Shown: positions 43,909 to 55,605, counted from the first letter of the stretch. The stretch is DNA of 64,000 bases from JADHLJ01 sp038146985 (GCA_038146985.1 JAYQSQ010000011.1:248001-312000), one strand, 5' to 3'. Notes: generated from the sequence alone by a model not told the origin. Program-made: numbers and translations.

Positions 43909-44112
43909 CGGCGGTCCCAAGGGCGAGGCGGCGAAACCGGCACCCGGTTGGGCGCCGGTGATCCGCCTTATGATTTCGCATCGATTTGTCGACGAAAATT
44001 ATCGGTTTATTAATTATTCCTCGATATCCTGATATGTAGTTTAAACAATAAATCCCATCGCCGCCGGGATTATCCTGTCCCGACGGCTTCCAATCCCTCC
44101 CTGTCCTAGATT
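43909..44112. other. AT-leaning gap between convergent genes
   Basis: After the acyl-CoA dehydrogenase stop the sequence has a GC hairpin (ACCGGC pairing with GCCGGT near 43936-43958) without a T tract, then an AT-rich stretch at about 43975-44060. No gene is supported. Confidence 0.35.
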
Positions 44113-44143
44113 GAGCGGCGCCCCGGCGGCCCGCTCTTTTTTT
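44113..44143 (+). terminator. Rho-independent terminator
   Basis: The stem GAGCGG (44113-44118) pairs with CCGCTC (44131-44136), followed by seven T at 44137-44143. It suits transcripts coming from the catabolic run on the left. It is about 205 bases after the acyl-CoA dehydrogenase stop and 27 bases before the mntR stop. Confidence 0.7.
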
Positions 44144-44169
44144 GACCGAGACGGTTTCTTAAGGGCCGG

Positions 44170-44667
44170 TCAGCCTTTGCGCAGCTTGGCGGTGACCGCC
44201 TCGAAGGCCCGGAGCGTGGCATCGCTGACATGATGCTCCATGCCCTCCGCATCAGCCTCCGCCGTCTCGGGGGGAACGCCGATGGCGTGCAGGAACTCCA
44301 GAACCACCTTGTGCCGGGCCCGGGACCAATCCGCCAGTTCCCGGCCCTTGTCGGTGAGAAAGATCGAGCGGTACGGCTTGGAATCCACGAATCCGTCCTT
44401 CTGGAGGCGCTGGATCGTGGCATTCACCGTGGGCCGGCTGACTCCCAGGTGCGCGGCAAGATCGACCAGGCGCGCCTCGCCGTTGATTTCGATCAGGTCG
44501 GAGATCAGCTCGACATAATCCTCGGCGATCTCGACCCGGTGATCCTCGCGAATGCGCTGAAACAGGGCCGCCCGGCGTCCCGCGTCGCGCAGATCTATGA
44601 CCGGAGCCTTGTCGTTCGCGTCGACCTCGGTGTCGACCGGATCCGGTTTTCGTGATTGCTTCGCCAC
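44170..44667 (-). CDS. mntR: MntR-type manganese-responsive regulator (DtxR family)
   Basis: A 165-residue regulator. The winged helix spans about residues 50-110 (LVDLAAHLGVSRPTVNATIQRLQKDGF). The metal-site pattern is present: HKVVLEFL with the His and EGMEHHVSD with Glu-x2-Glu-His. Proteins of this type repress Mn importer genes when Mn is plentiful. No mntH or manganese transporter is near, so it acts in trans. The first about 30 residues are charged and outside the domain. Confidence 0.85.
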   Translation of the reverse strand: MAKQSRKPDPVDTEVDANDKAPVIDLRDAGRRAALFQRIREDHRVEIAEDYVELISDLIEINGEARLVDLAAHLGVSRPTVNATIQRLQKDGFVDSKPYRSIFLTDKGRELADWSRARHKVVLEFLHAIGVPPETAEADAEGMEHHVSDATLRAFEAVTAKLRKG

Positions 44668-44813
44668 CAGGCCGCCCCCGTCCCCAATTACCGCGCCCGC
44701 GCCCCGAATAGCGGGCGGTACTTATACCCCTGCACCCGTTTCGGCGGGCTTTGGCCACGGACCCGACCGAGGCAACACCAGCCTAACCGTTTCCACGAAG
44801 CAGGAAAGCAACT

Positions 44814-45311
44814 ATGTCAAACCCCACGCGCTCAAGGCCATGGCGCGAATTTTTCCGAGCCTATCCGAGAGGTTTGGGTATCGGTTCCGGCCCTTGGCCA
44901 ATGGAGGAACGGAAAATGGCAACCGGACGATCAGTGCTCATCGTCGACGACGAGCCCGCCATCGTGGAAACGGCGAAGCTGATCCTACAGCACGAGGGCT
45001 ACACCGTTTTCACCGCGTCCAATGCCACTCTCGCCATCAAACGCCTCGGTGTTCTCACGCCTTCCGTGATCCTGCTGGACGTGAACATGCCCGACGAGAA
45101 CGGCTACCAGCTCTGCCGCCGCATCCGGCGCGACTATTCCCATATAAAATGTCCGATCGTGTTCTTCACCGGCAACAATACGGCGGATCATCTGCGCATG
45201 GCGCGGGAAGCCGGCGGCGACTATTTCGTCATCAAACCGTTTTCGGCGGTCACGCTGATCACCGGCATCAAGCGCGGTTTCGTGGCCTGGTCAAAGAAAC
45301 GTCAAGGCTGA
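44814..45311 (+). CDS. Single-domain response regulator (CheY-like receiver)
   Basis: A 165-residue protein: an N-terminal tail of about 34 residues (MSNPTRSRPWREFFRAYPRG) and a receiver domain from SVLIVDDEPAIVE to the end. The phosphorylation Asp is in VILLDVNMP; the conserved Lys is in VIKPF. No output domain follows. Two starts are possible: 44814 (after AGGAAAG) and 44916 (after GAGGAACGG), the latter giving a minimal receiver. No sensor kinase is adjacent. Confidence 0.82.
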   Translation: MSNPTRSRPWREFFRAYPRGLGIGSGPWPMEERKMATGRSVLIVDDEPAIVETAKLILQHEGYTVFTASNATLAIKRLGVLTPSVILLDVNMPDENGYQLCRRIRRDYSHIKCPIVFFTGNNTADHLRMAREAGGDYFVIKPFSAVTLITGIKRGFVAWSKKRQG

Positions 45312-45333
45312 CGCCGACGCACGGAACGCCTGG

Positions 45334-46098
45334 CTACCGAGGCGGAACGAAGGCCGCCTGGGTGCCGCCGTCGACAGGGATCGTCGCCCCGGTGACATAG
45401 TCGGCCTCTTCGCTCAACAAAAAGCGGACAACCCGCACGATATCGCTCGGCTGGGCGATCCGTCCGATCGGGGACGGCCCGGAAGGACGCCAGTTCCCGC
45501 GCGTCGCCGGATCGTTCTGGTTGTTCACCATGGGCGTGTCCACCGTGCCCGGCGCCAGCGCATTGACCAGGATGCCGTGCGGCGCGCATTCGACGGCGAG
45601 AATCCGGGTGAGCTGGCTGACCGCCGCCTTGGAAGCCGAATAGGCGCCGCTGTCGATCTTCGGACGCAGCGCCGAGACCGAGGAGAGAAACACAATCCGT
45701 GCCAGTTCGCCCGCACCGGCGGCCTTGCGCAGCATCGGCATCGCCTCCCGCGCCGACAGCCAGAGCCCCCGCACATTGACCCCGAAGACCAGATCGAAAT
45801 CCGCGACACTCATCTCCGCCAGTGGCCCCAGCTTCAGGATCCCGGCGCAGGCGATCAGTGCATTGACCGCGCCCGCCTCCTCCCCAATCGCCGCCATGAC
45901 CTCGGCGACGGCGTCCGCATCGCGCAGATCGCAGACCCGGTGATGGAACCGCTCATTTCCGAAACTCGCCGCCGCTTTCGCGAGGCCGTCGGCGGTCACA
46001 TCGATGCCGTGGACCACCCATCCCCGCCCGAGAAGATCCCGGCACGTCTCCAACCCGATCCCCGAGGCAGCCCCGGTCACGATGGCGGTGTTGGTCAT
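45334..46098 (-). CDS. Short-chain dehydrogenase/reductase (FabG-like)
   Basis: A 254-residue classical SDR. TGAASGIGLETCRDLLGRG is the nucleotide motif. The catalytic triad is complete: LSSVSALRP (Ser), YSASKAAVSQL (Tyr and Lys). It ends IPVDGGTQAAFVPPR, a normal SDR end. It is convergent with the response regulator, 22 bases apart, and has no clear operon partner. The substrate is unknown. Confidence 0.87.
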   Translation of the reverse strand: MTNTAIVTGAASGIGLETCRDLLGRGWVVHGIDVTADGLAKAAASFGNERFHHRVCDLRDADAVAEVMAAIGEEAGAVNALIACAGILKLGPLAEMSVADFDLVFGVNVRGLWLSAREAMPMLRKAAGAGELARIVFLSSVSALRPKIDSGAYSASKAAVSQLTRILAVECAPHGILVNALAPGTVDTPMVNNQNDPATRGNWRPSGPSPIGRIAQPSDIVRVVRFLLSEEADYVTGATIPVDGGTQAAFVPPR

Positions 46099-46223
46099 GA
46101 TCGATCTCCCCCTTCTTCATACCGGCGCGCCGGCACCAGCGCTTCGATCCCACCCGGCAGCATAGGAGAACACCCCCGGTACGATCGAGTCACGGTTATG
46201 ATCAACAGAGACCGAGCGAGACC

Positions 46224-47794
46224 TTATTTTTGCAGACGCTGCTCGAGTTCGGCCAAACGCGTTTCCACGTCCGGGCGGTTGGCATCCAAACTTTTGGCCA
46301 TGGTGAGGTCGGCCTTTGCCCCCTCTATGTCTTGCACGCTCAATCTGGCGAGTGCACGCGCATCGTAGTTCTCGGGCACCGTGTTTTGCACCGCCACCGC
46401 CCGTTCGCAGTCCGGCAGGCCACGGGACGGCTCGCCTTTCAGCACGTAGGCTTCGCATCTCGCGCGCAGAGCGCGGTCATAGTCAGGAGCGACGGCAAGA
46501 GACCTGGTGAGGTAGTCGATCGCCTTATCGAATTCCCTTTTGCCTATGAACGCCACTCCCTGATTTTTCGGAATGTAGTGTGTGCCCGCGAATTTCTCGG
46601 CGGCCTCATCAAGAACTTTCAAGGCTTCGTCGAACCGGCCTGACTGTTGAAAATGTAAGCCAGGTTGTTCAATGCGGTTGCATAGTCTGAGTCAGCGACA
46701 AGACCTTTTGGTAACCAGCCAGGTAGAGATTGTAGTTTTCTATACTTTTTTCCGGATTTCCAGATTCATCATAAAATAGACCATAGTAGTAATAGGCGGA
46801 ATGTTTTTCCGTACCGCTGGCGATCTTGTCCAAATTGACCTTTGCCTCATCGAACTTCTTAAGACTTATGAGCGCAACCGCAAGTTTCGAATCAACGTCG
46901 TATCGTCAGGGGCCAATTCCAAGGCTCGTTTCAAAACCTTTTCGGCCTCGTCGTAGCGCCAGGCTTCGTTCAAGGCGTAACCCCAGGCCTGAAGCACAGC
47001 GAGGTTATCCGGCTCTCCCGCACGGCAAGATCGTCATAGATCGCGATGGCCTCGTCGAACCTGCGTTCACCCGTCAGGGTACGCGCTTCGATCAGTCGGT
47101 CGACCGTCGAGCGCGGCTCATTTCGTGAGGTGGTCTGCTGCTTCACCAATTGCCGGTCGGCAGTCTCGAGAACATTGCGCGCGGCAGTGCTGGTTGGTAT
47201 CGTTGAGGTAAGCGACGAGAGCATAGCGATCAATTTCTTCCATCGCTTGGCAAGCGACTTCCAAGACCAGTTCTTCGATCATCCTTTCCGCCGGTTGACG
47301 TGTCGGCGAGGCCGCGCCCGCCGATTTGCATTTGCGACGATCCTCACGGACGGAAATTCTTTCCGAACTTTTCCTTATCTCGGATGATTCTGGTGTGAAA
47401 CACATATGATTTTCTTTATTATCAATAACTTCTTCGGTAATCTGTCCGAAAATCACCGTATCGATCTGCCAATCTTTTCTTTCAGATAGGCGGCGGCGTT
47501 TCCTGATGGTGAATCCCGTGCCGGGAATCACGATGTCGTTGGCCAGGCCGCCCAGATCGTATTTCTTGCCTTCGGCGGTATCCGACGCCTTGTCGCGAAT
47601 AGTGATCAAGTGATAGCGCAGCCGTTGCGCCACAAATTGTGGGGTGTAGCCGGAATTCGAAAGGCCGGCGGCACGTCGATCGGGCGGATCTCGACTCGAT
47701 GTCCGACGCCTTCCCACGCAACAAACGCCAATGCTAAGACGAAGAGCAAGGCGACCCGATGTTTAAATGGCTCCTGAAGCAGATGATGGCCCAC
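46224..47794 (-). pseudogene. Membrane-anchored TPR protein, broken at several sites
   Basis: Reading leftward on the minus strand, an N-terminal hydrophobic segment (KHRVALLFVLALAFVAWEGV) is followed by an unassigned region (FVAQRLRYHLITIRDKASDTAEGKK; RKDWQIDTVIFGQITEE) and then tetratricopeptide-like repeats (RRFDEAIAIYDDLAV; YDEAEKVLKRALELAPDD; GKREFDKAIDYLTRSLAVAPD). Continuity requires changes of frame near 47670, 47180, 46990, 46885 and 46700-46650. The composition is less GC-rich than the rest of the window. It may be a pseudogene in a decaying patch, or carry many consensus errors. The N-terminus is uncertain. Confidence 0.6.
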
Positions 47795-47990
47795 GCATCC
47801 CCGTCCTGGCCGCGCGCCGCCAAGGGGCTCGCCGGCACGAGCTCCTCAACACCGCCTGTGTCGCCGCCGCTCCCGGTGGCGCCAGCGGAATCGCCGGGGC
47901 GGCGTCAGTTCCTCCGGCCGGCCGTCAGCACCGCCGCTCGCCGCTCAGAAGACCTATCGTCCTTGTCGGTCTGTCCGTCGTCAGATTAAA
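47795..47990. other. 196-bp gap beside the IS element
   Basis: Between the broken TPR gene and the IS end. A short plus-strand open frame spans it but has no recognisable sequence. Nothing else was seen. Confidence 0.3.
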
Positions 47991-48044
47991 TGGGACATGA
48001 GAACCAGATTCCGTAACGGAGGCTCTGGCTCCTGTTTGTTGATG

Positions 48045-49061
48045 CTATGCCGCTTGGCGCATGTGCGCCAAGCGTCGTTTTTCATGGTGTCTTGCTTGAT
48101 GCGTCTCCTTCTCTCGATGATGGCCTGATCTCGGCCGAAGTAGACGTCGGCCGGCGTGAGATTACCGAGGCTCTCGTGGTACCGGTGGTTGTTGTAGTAG
48201 GAGACGAAGGCCTCGATCTGCCGCTCCAGATCGCCCTGCAGGAAGTAGTTTCCAGCAGGATCCGGTTCTTCAAGGTCTGATGCCAACGCTCGGCACAGGC
48301 TTACGCGGCCCCACCGGGGCCACGATCCCTGCTCACTACCTGGGTCTGGGGATGGTTTGGTGCGCCCCGGACATGGCCCATGCCCCGCTCGCCCAGCCAG
48401 TCGGCGAGATCGCCGGCGATGTAAGACGAGCCGTTGTCGCTTAGCAGCCGGGGTTTGTGGATGACCTCGGCCTTGTCGCAGCCCGAGGCTTCAGCGCCAG
48501 ATTCAACGTGTCGGTGACATCGCTCGCCCGCATGGTGGTGCAGAGAGCTTCCAGGTGACCACGTAGCGTGAATAGTCGTCCAGGATGGTCGACAGATAGA
48601 ACCAACCCCAGCCAATCACCTTCAGGTAAGTGAAGTCGGTCTGCCAGAGCTGATTGGCGCGGTGGTCTTATCGCGGAACTCATCCGCCGCCTTGATGACC
48701 ACGAAGGACGGGCTGGTGATCAGGTCATGCGCCTTCAGCAAGCGGTAGACCGATGCCTCGGAGACGAAGTAGCTGCGCGTGTCGGTAAACCGTACCGCCA
48801 GTTCCCAGGCGATAGCTCCGGGCACTCCAGAGCCAGCGCTATAATCTGGCGGCGGACCTCGTCGGGGATGCGGTTCCACACCCGGCCGGGGCCACTGGTG
48901 CGATCCTTCAAACCGGCACGGCCAAAGCTCCGGTATCGGTCGTACCACCTGTAAAAGGTCGTGCTCAGGATGCCCAAGGACCGTAAGGTCCGGCGTGCCG
49001 GCAGATGGGATCTCTCGACCAACCGGATGATCTCAAGCTTCTCGGATGCCGGATATCTCAT
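48045..49061 (-). pseudogene. IS3-family transposase OrfB (DDE integrase), disrupted
   Basis: The pieces give, in order, RYPASEKLEIIRLVERSHLP (N-terminal), ELAVRFTDTRSYFVSEASVY, the first DDE region near QTDF, LLSDNGSSYIAGDLADWL (second Asp) and ERQIEAFVSYYNNHRYHESL with TPADVYFGRDQ (C-terminal). The frame changes several times, mostly at G/C runs. Just before the catalytic Glu segment, about 47 bases (48293-48339) replace the expected codons and include stops and a GGCCCC/GGGGCC hairpin. The gene is therefore inactive. Confidence 0.82.
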
Positions 49062-49462
49062 ATGTCGTCGTCCCCAGCCCCGAGCATGCTTTTGAGCAGC
49101 CGGTTCTCCAGGCTCAGATCGGCGACCAGTTCCTTCAGGCTCGCATCTCACGGCGAAGGTCCTCACCTCGCTGCCTGTCGCTTGGCGCTGGGTGTCACCT
49201 GCCAACCGCTTCTTGCCGTTCGGCGCTTCGCTCGAACCAATGGCGCTTGCGCCTCACCCGAACTCCTTCGACCAGCTGTAATACAGTCCCTCGGCGATAC
49301 CTTCGCGACGGCATACAGTCCGGCAATGCTTTCCTCGCCCCCGCAACCTTCCAGAACGATCGGATCTTCTCTTCAGACGAATATTGCCGCCGTGTCCTGC
49401 GACGGGATATCCCGCACCACCTTCTCGGCGGGCTCTTTGGACTTCATGGATTTCTGCCTCAT
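49058..49462 (-). pseudogene. IS3-family transposase OrfA, frameshifted
   Basis: The start reads MRQKSMKSKEPAEKVVRDI, typical of OrfA in this IS3 group, followed by the RRQYSSEEKIR helix-turn-helix in a shifted frame. The end reads LENRLLKSMLGAGDDDI before a TGA that overlaps the OrfB ATG. Frame changes occur near 49390, 49330 and 49200. OrfA normally supplies the DNA-binding half of the transposase. Confidence 0.7.
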
Positions 49463-49502
49463 CTGCGCCCTTCGGTCACTACGATGAGCCAGAAATCCCT
49501 CC

Positions 49503-49940
49503 TTACGAACACCTAATCTGTCCCACGGCGCTGACGTCAGACAGCGGGTCAATATCCAGGAGCGCGCCGGTCTTCGGATCCGCGTCCTCGATATTGCAGC
49601 CGACCAGGCCCGCCTCGATCGCGCCGCGCACCGTCGCCGCCACTTCCTCAGGCGCCGTGCCGTATCCGGCTTCAAGATCGGCGGTCACCGGAACCCGGCT
49701 TTGCCGCGCGATCTCGCCGCAGATCTTCAGCATCGCCTCGCGGCTCATCCGCTCACCGTCGCGATACCCTCGGGCAAGCGCGATGCCGGCACTGGTGGTG
49801 GCGATCACCGGATAGCCCGCCTCCACCATGAGCGCGGCACTGGCGTGGTCCCAGGCATTGGGCAGCACCACCATCTCGCCTTTCAGATGCATGTCGCGGA
49901 ACATCGCGGCCTTGCCGCGCACAGCCTCGATCGACCTCAT
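49503..49940 (-). pseudogene. Isocitrate lyase/PEP mutase family gene truncated by the IS
   Basis: The start at 49940 (MRSIEAVRGKAAMFRDMH) follows GGGAGAG. The product shows LPNAWDHASAALMVEAGYPVIATTSAGIA and ADLEAGYGTAPEEV, typical of the family, and a VGCNIEDAD metal-site segment. It is cut at about residue 140, inside LLDIDPLSDVSA, where the IS begins; the family is usually near 270 residues. The missing 3' half is not seen beyond the IS. It is divergent from the LysR gene, a probable regulator. Confidence 0.82.
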
Positions 49941-50052
49941 TTTTTCTCTCCCGTCATGACGGCCCGCGCCGTCCCATGCGTGGAAGATCGCGCCTTCCAC
50001 TTCATAAATCCAATGCATAGTTTTTCTAGAGATCATCAGTTAAACTGATAAA

Positions 50053-50970
50053 ATGGATATCAAGGAAATCGAAGCTTTCGTCGCCATCGCGCACCATGGC
50101 GGCGTGACCCGGGCCGCCGACCGCCTGCACCGCTCGCAGCCCGCGATCAGCCGGCGCATCCGGCTCCTGGAAGACCAACTCGGCGCCCCGCTGATAGAGC
50201 GGGTACGCGGCCGCGCCATGCTGACCGAAGCGGGCGAGGTCTTCCTGCCGCATGCCGAGGCGGTGATGGCCATGATCAAGGACGGCACCGAGGCGGTCCG
50301 GGCGCTGGCCGACGCCCGCACAGGAACCGTCATGGTCGCCCTGGTCGGCACGCTCGCCAGCACCAGCATCATCGGCCAGCTAAGCGAGTTCCGCCGCGCC
50401 TATCCCGATGTCCAGGTGGAGCTGTGCACCGCGAACAGCCGTGAGGTGAGCGATCTCGTTCGGCGCGGCGAGGCCACCTTCGGCATCCGCTATCACGCCG
50501 ATCCGGCGGCGGACCTGATTTCGGAAATCGTTACCGCCGAGAGGCTCGCCGTGGTCTGCTCTCCCGACCACACCCATGCCGGCGGAAAGCTCAAAAACGC
50601 CAGGGTGTTGCGCGACGACCGCTGGGTCGGCTTCCCCGCCGACAGGGGCTATGGCCAGAGAAGACAAGACGATCGCCAGTCCGAACTGTCGCGCCAGCTT
50701 GCCGCCGCTGGTCTGGAGGAGGCGGAGATCGTCATCATCGACAGCCTCACCGCACAGAAACGCCTGGTCGAAGCCGGGTTCGGTCTGGCGCTGATGCCGG
50801 AAAGTGCCGTGCAAGAGGAACGCCGTCTCGGCTCCCTGGCGGTGATTGAGGTGGCGGACCTGAAACCGTCGGTTCCGGTTGCCGTCGTGCGCCGCGGATC
50901 CGGCTATCTCGGCGGCGCGTCTCTGGCCCTTCTGGACGCGATCCGGACGGGCGGCATCACACCGCTCTGA
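50053..50970 (+). CDS. LysR family transcriptional regulator
   Basis: A 305-residue regulator. The helix-turn-helix is at about 1-60 (EIEAFVAIAHHGGVTRAADRLHRSQPAISRRIRLLE), followed by a substrate-binding domain to the C-terminus. It lies 112 bases from the divergent PEP-mutase-family gene, the usual arrangement for a LysR gene and its target. With that target truncated, its present role is uncertain. Confidence 0.9.
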   Translation: MDIKEIEAFVAIAHHGGVTRAADRLHRSQPAISRRIRLLEDQLGAPLIERVRGRAMLTEAGEVFLPHAEAVMAMIKDGTEAVRALADARTGTVMVALVGTLASTSIIGQLSEFRRAYPDVQVELCTANSREVSDLVRRGEATFGIRYHADPAADLISEIVTAERLAVVCSPDHTHAGGKLKNARVLRDDRWVGFPADRGYGQRRQDDRQSELSRQLAAAGLEEAEIVIIDSLTAQKRLVEAGFGLALMPESAVQEERRLGSLAVIEVADLKPSVPVAVVRRGSGYLGGASLALLDAIRTGGITPL

Positions 50971-51069
50971 ACGAATCCGAAGCATTCTCACACGCCGACG
51001 TGCATGGTCCATCATCCCGGAATATGCGACAGTCACCGCTTCAACGACAGCGCCGGCCGGCTCTCCGCG

Positions 51070-51408
51070 ATGACGAAACCGCCCGATCCATTCGATGACA
51101 GCGCCCGAAGACAGGAAGGTCTCAGGGTAGCGTCGATCCTGGTGATCGCGCTGGGTATGACCTGTCTGGTCATCACCGCGTCCTGGGCGGCGCTGGTTGG
51201 ACGGTCGCATGGTGTCGGCGACGGGCCGCTGCCGGAAAAGATGGTCGACTCGATGCTGCTGATGAACGCCGGGGGGCCGCTGATCGTCGTGATCGGCCTC
51301 GCCCTGCGCCGGGCGCCGGGCAGCCCGGTCCGTCAGAGCCTGATCGCGATCTGCCTCACCGGGCTTTGGTTCTATGGCAAATTCATGGGTAGTCTGTTTT
51401 TCAGTTGA
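51070..51408 (+). CDS. Small membrane protein, unrecognised
   Basis: A 112-residue protein with three likely membrane segments (VASILVIALGMTCLVITASWAALV near 20-43; GGPLIVVIGLALRR near 70; SLIAICLTGLWFYGKFMGS near 90). The N-terminus is polar. No family is recognised. It ends 16 bases before the dihydroxyacetone kinase gene, so it may be co-transcribed with it. Confidence 0.6.
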   Translation: MTKPPDPFDDSARRQEGLRVASILVIALGMTCLVITASWAALVGRSHGVGDGPLPEKMVDSMLLMNAGGPLIVVIGLALRRAPGSPVRQSLIAICLTGLWFYGKFMGSLFFS

Positions 51409-51424
51409 GCGGAGCGACACCGTC

Positions 51425-53050
51425 ATGAACCAGTTCATCAATGCGCGCGAGACCATCGTCACCGATGCGATCGATGGCCTGCTGGCAAGTTCCGGCGGCA
51501 CGCTCGCCCGGCTCGATGGCTACCCGCATATCAAGGTGGTGACCCGCGCGGACTGGGACCGATCCAAGGTGGCGCTGGTCTCTGGCGGGGGATCGGGGCA
51601 TGAGCCGTCCCATGCCGGACTTGTCGGCAAGGGCCTGCTGACGGCGGCGGTATGCGGCGAGGTTTTTGCGTCGCCCTCGGTTGATGCGGTGCTGGCCGGC
51701 ATTCTGGCGGTGACCGGACCGGCGGGGTGCCTGCTGATCGTGAAGAACTATACCGGCGACCGGCTGAATTTCGGGCTTGCCGCCGAGCGGGCGCGGGCGC
51801 TTGGCCGCGATGTGTCGATGGTCGTGGTGGATGACGATATCGCGCTCCCCGATCTGCCGCAGCCGCGCGGGGTCGCGGGAACCCTGTTGGTGCACAAGAT
51901 CGCCGGCGCCCTGGCGGAACGCGGGGCGGATCTCGCTACCGTCACGGCGGCGGCGGAGCGGGTGATCGCCGGCGTCGCCTCTATCGGCATGTCGCTCGAT
52001 ACCTGCACTCTGCCGGGCAGCGCCAAGGAAGCCCGCATCCCCGCCGGCAAGGCAGAACTCGGCCTCGGCATTCATGGCGAGCCGGGGGTGAACCAGGTCG
52101 ATTTCGCCGGCGCCGGCGAAGCCGCCCGGCTGGTCGCGGAACAGCTCACACCTCATATGGCCGGCGGTCCTCATGCGGTGCTGATCAACAATCTCGGCGG
52201 GGCGACGCCGCTGGAGATGTCGATCCTGACAAGCGAGCTTTTGAAGACGCCGCTGGGGTCCGGTCTCTCGATGATGATCGGCCCGGCGCCGCTGATGACG
52301 TCGCTCGACATGCGAGGGTTCTCGGTGTCCGTCCTGCCGCTCGGCGAGGGCGACGCCGAAGCCTTGCGCGCACCGGTCAGCCCAGCCGCCTGGCCCGGCG
52401 CGGTCGACATCAAGGCGCCGACGGTCACGCCGCTGCCGGAAGGGCTGGCGCCGGAACACCCGGGTCCCTCGGCGCATGGCCCGCGCCGGGATTTCCTGCT
52501 CAGGGCCTGCGACATCCTGATCGCGGCGGAGGCGGACCTAAACGCGCTCGATGCCAAGTCCGGCGATGGTGATACCGGTTCCACCCTTGCCGGCGCAGCG
52601 CGGGCGCTCGCCGGCGCCGTGGACCGGCTACCCTTGGCGTCTCTGCCGGATCTCCCCCGCGCCATCGGGATCGAGCTTGGCCAGACCATGGGCGGCTCCT
52701 CGGGCGTGCTGCTGGCGATCTTCTTCTCCGCTGCCGCGGACGGCGCCAGGGAGGACGAGCCCGTCGCCCAGGCGCTTACCCGGGGCCTGGAGCGGATCAA
52801 GCAGGTCGGCGGCGCCGCCGAGGGCGACCGCACCCTGATCGACGCCCTCGCCCCAGCCCTCGCCGCGCTCCCCAAAGGCCTCGCTGCCGCCGCAAAGGCC
52901 GCCCGCGCCGGTGCCGACGCGACGGCGGCGATGACCAAGGCCAAGGCTGGCCGCGCCGCGTATGTTCCCGAGGCGAATTTGCGGGGGAACAATGATCCGG
53001 GCGCCGAGGCGGTGGCGCGATTGCTGGAGGGATTAGCGGGTCAACTGTAG
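51425..53050 (+). CDS. dhaKL: ATP-dependent dihydroxyacetone kinase, fused DhaK and DhaL
   Basis: A 541-residue fusion. The DhaK part (about 1-330) has VSGGGSGHEPSHAGLVG, and LGLGIHGEPG with the covalent-intermediate His at residue 217. The DhaL part (about 350-541) has the Mg-binding KSGDGDTGSTL and QTMGGSSGVLLAIFF. The fused form uses ATP, unlike the PTS-linked three-protein system. It phosphorylates dihydroxyacetone, glyceraldehyde or related ketoses. The start is the ATG at 51425; a longer frame to 51374 overlaps the previous gene. Confidence 0.9.
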   Translation: MNQFINARETIVTDAIDGLLASSGGTLARLDGYPHIKVVTRADWDRSKVALVSGGGSGHEPSHAGLVGKGLLTAAVCGEVFASPSVDAVLAGILAVTGPAGCLLIVKNYTGDRLNFGLAAERARALGRDVSMVVVDDDIALPDLPQPRGVAGTLLVHKIAGALAERGADLATVTAAAERVIAGVASIGMSLDTCTLPGSAKEARIPAGKAELGLGIHGEPGVNQVDFAGAGEAARLVAEQLTPHMAGGPHAVLINNLGGATPLEMSILTSELLKTPLGSGLSMMIGPAPLMTSLDMRGFSVSVLPLGEGDAEALRAPVSPAAWPGAVDIKAPTVTPLPEGLAPEHPGPSAHGPRRDFLLRACDILIAAEADLNALDAKSGDGDTGSTLAGAARALAGAVDRLPLASLPDLPRAIGIELGQTMGGSSGVLLAIFFSAAADGAREDEPVAQALTRGLERIKQVGGAAEGDRTLIDALAPALAALPKGLAAAAKAARAGADATAAMTKAKAGRAAYVPEANLRGNNDPGAEAVARLLEGLAGQL

Positions 53051-53376
53051 GACTTTAGTTGTCCCACATGACGTCACGCCGGCGAAAGCCGGGGCTTTTG
53101 GCACACGGTGTTAAGCCCCTGTTTTCGCAGGGCGGCGGCAAAAGGCGTTGAAAAACATGAATAAAGTTGAACCGTATCCCCGACGAAAGTCGGGGCCGAC
53201 GCTGAGCCGGCTCCACGAGACGGATAGTCGAGCACATACGATCTCTGAAAATGCTCCGCCATCCCGCGATCCCAACGCTCAGGCGTCGGCCCCGGCCTGC
53301 GCCGGGGATTCGGATGATGTCGATGGAAACAGAGTCCACCCCTTCCCCGTTCCGCCACCGCGCCTAAACTCTCCCC
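53051..53376. other. 326-bp gap with a composite palindromic element
   Basis: The gap between dhaKL and uvrB holds the element at 53178-53307. Before it, GACTTTAGTTGTCCCAC and a GCCGGCGAAAGCCGGGG hairpin (53089-53105 region) may act as terminator-like structure without a T tract. No gene is supported. Confidence 0.5.
53178..53307. repeat. Composite palindromic element (BIME-like), copy 2, inverse orientation
   Basis: CCCCGACGAAAGTCGGGG (53178-53195) and CCCCGGCCTGCGCCGGGG (53290-53307) are the two palindromes. Read on the minus strand, the order and the inner sequences (GCCGACGCCTGA, GATGGCGGAGCA) match copy 1 at 17096-17231. The spacer differs in the middle, so the copies are diverged. Spurious open frames in both copies share MAEHFxRS-type peptides, explained by the repeat. 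Confidence 0.75.

Positions 53377-55605
<2,229 letters not shown>

Larger units (their letters stand above)
47991..49525 (-). mobile_element. Degenerate IS3-family insertion sequence
   Basis: The element is about 1535 bp. Its ends are TGGGACA at 47991-47997 and TGTCCCA at 49519-49525. Just inside them, TTCCGTAACGGAGG and TTCGTAAGGAGG are similar, so the inverted repeats are imperfect over about 30 bases. It holds two transposase genes in the usual overlapping order (orfA then orfB, ATGA overlap), both broken. No target-site duplication is visible: the flanks read AAA on the left and CGG on the right. The right end lies inside a PEP-mutase-family gene. Confidence 0.8.
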
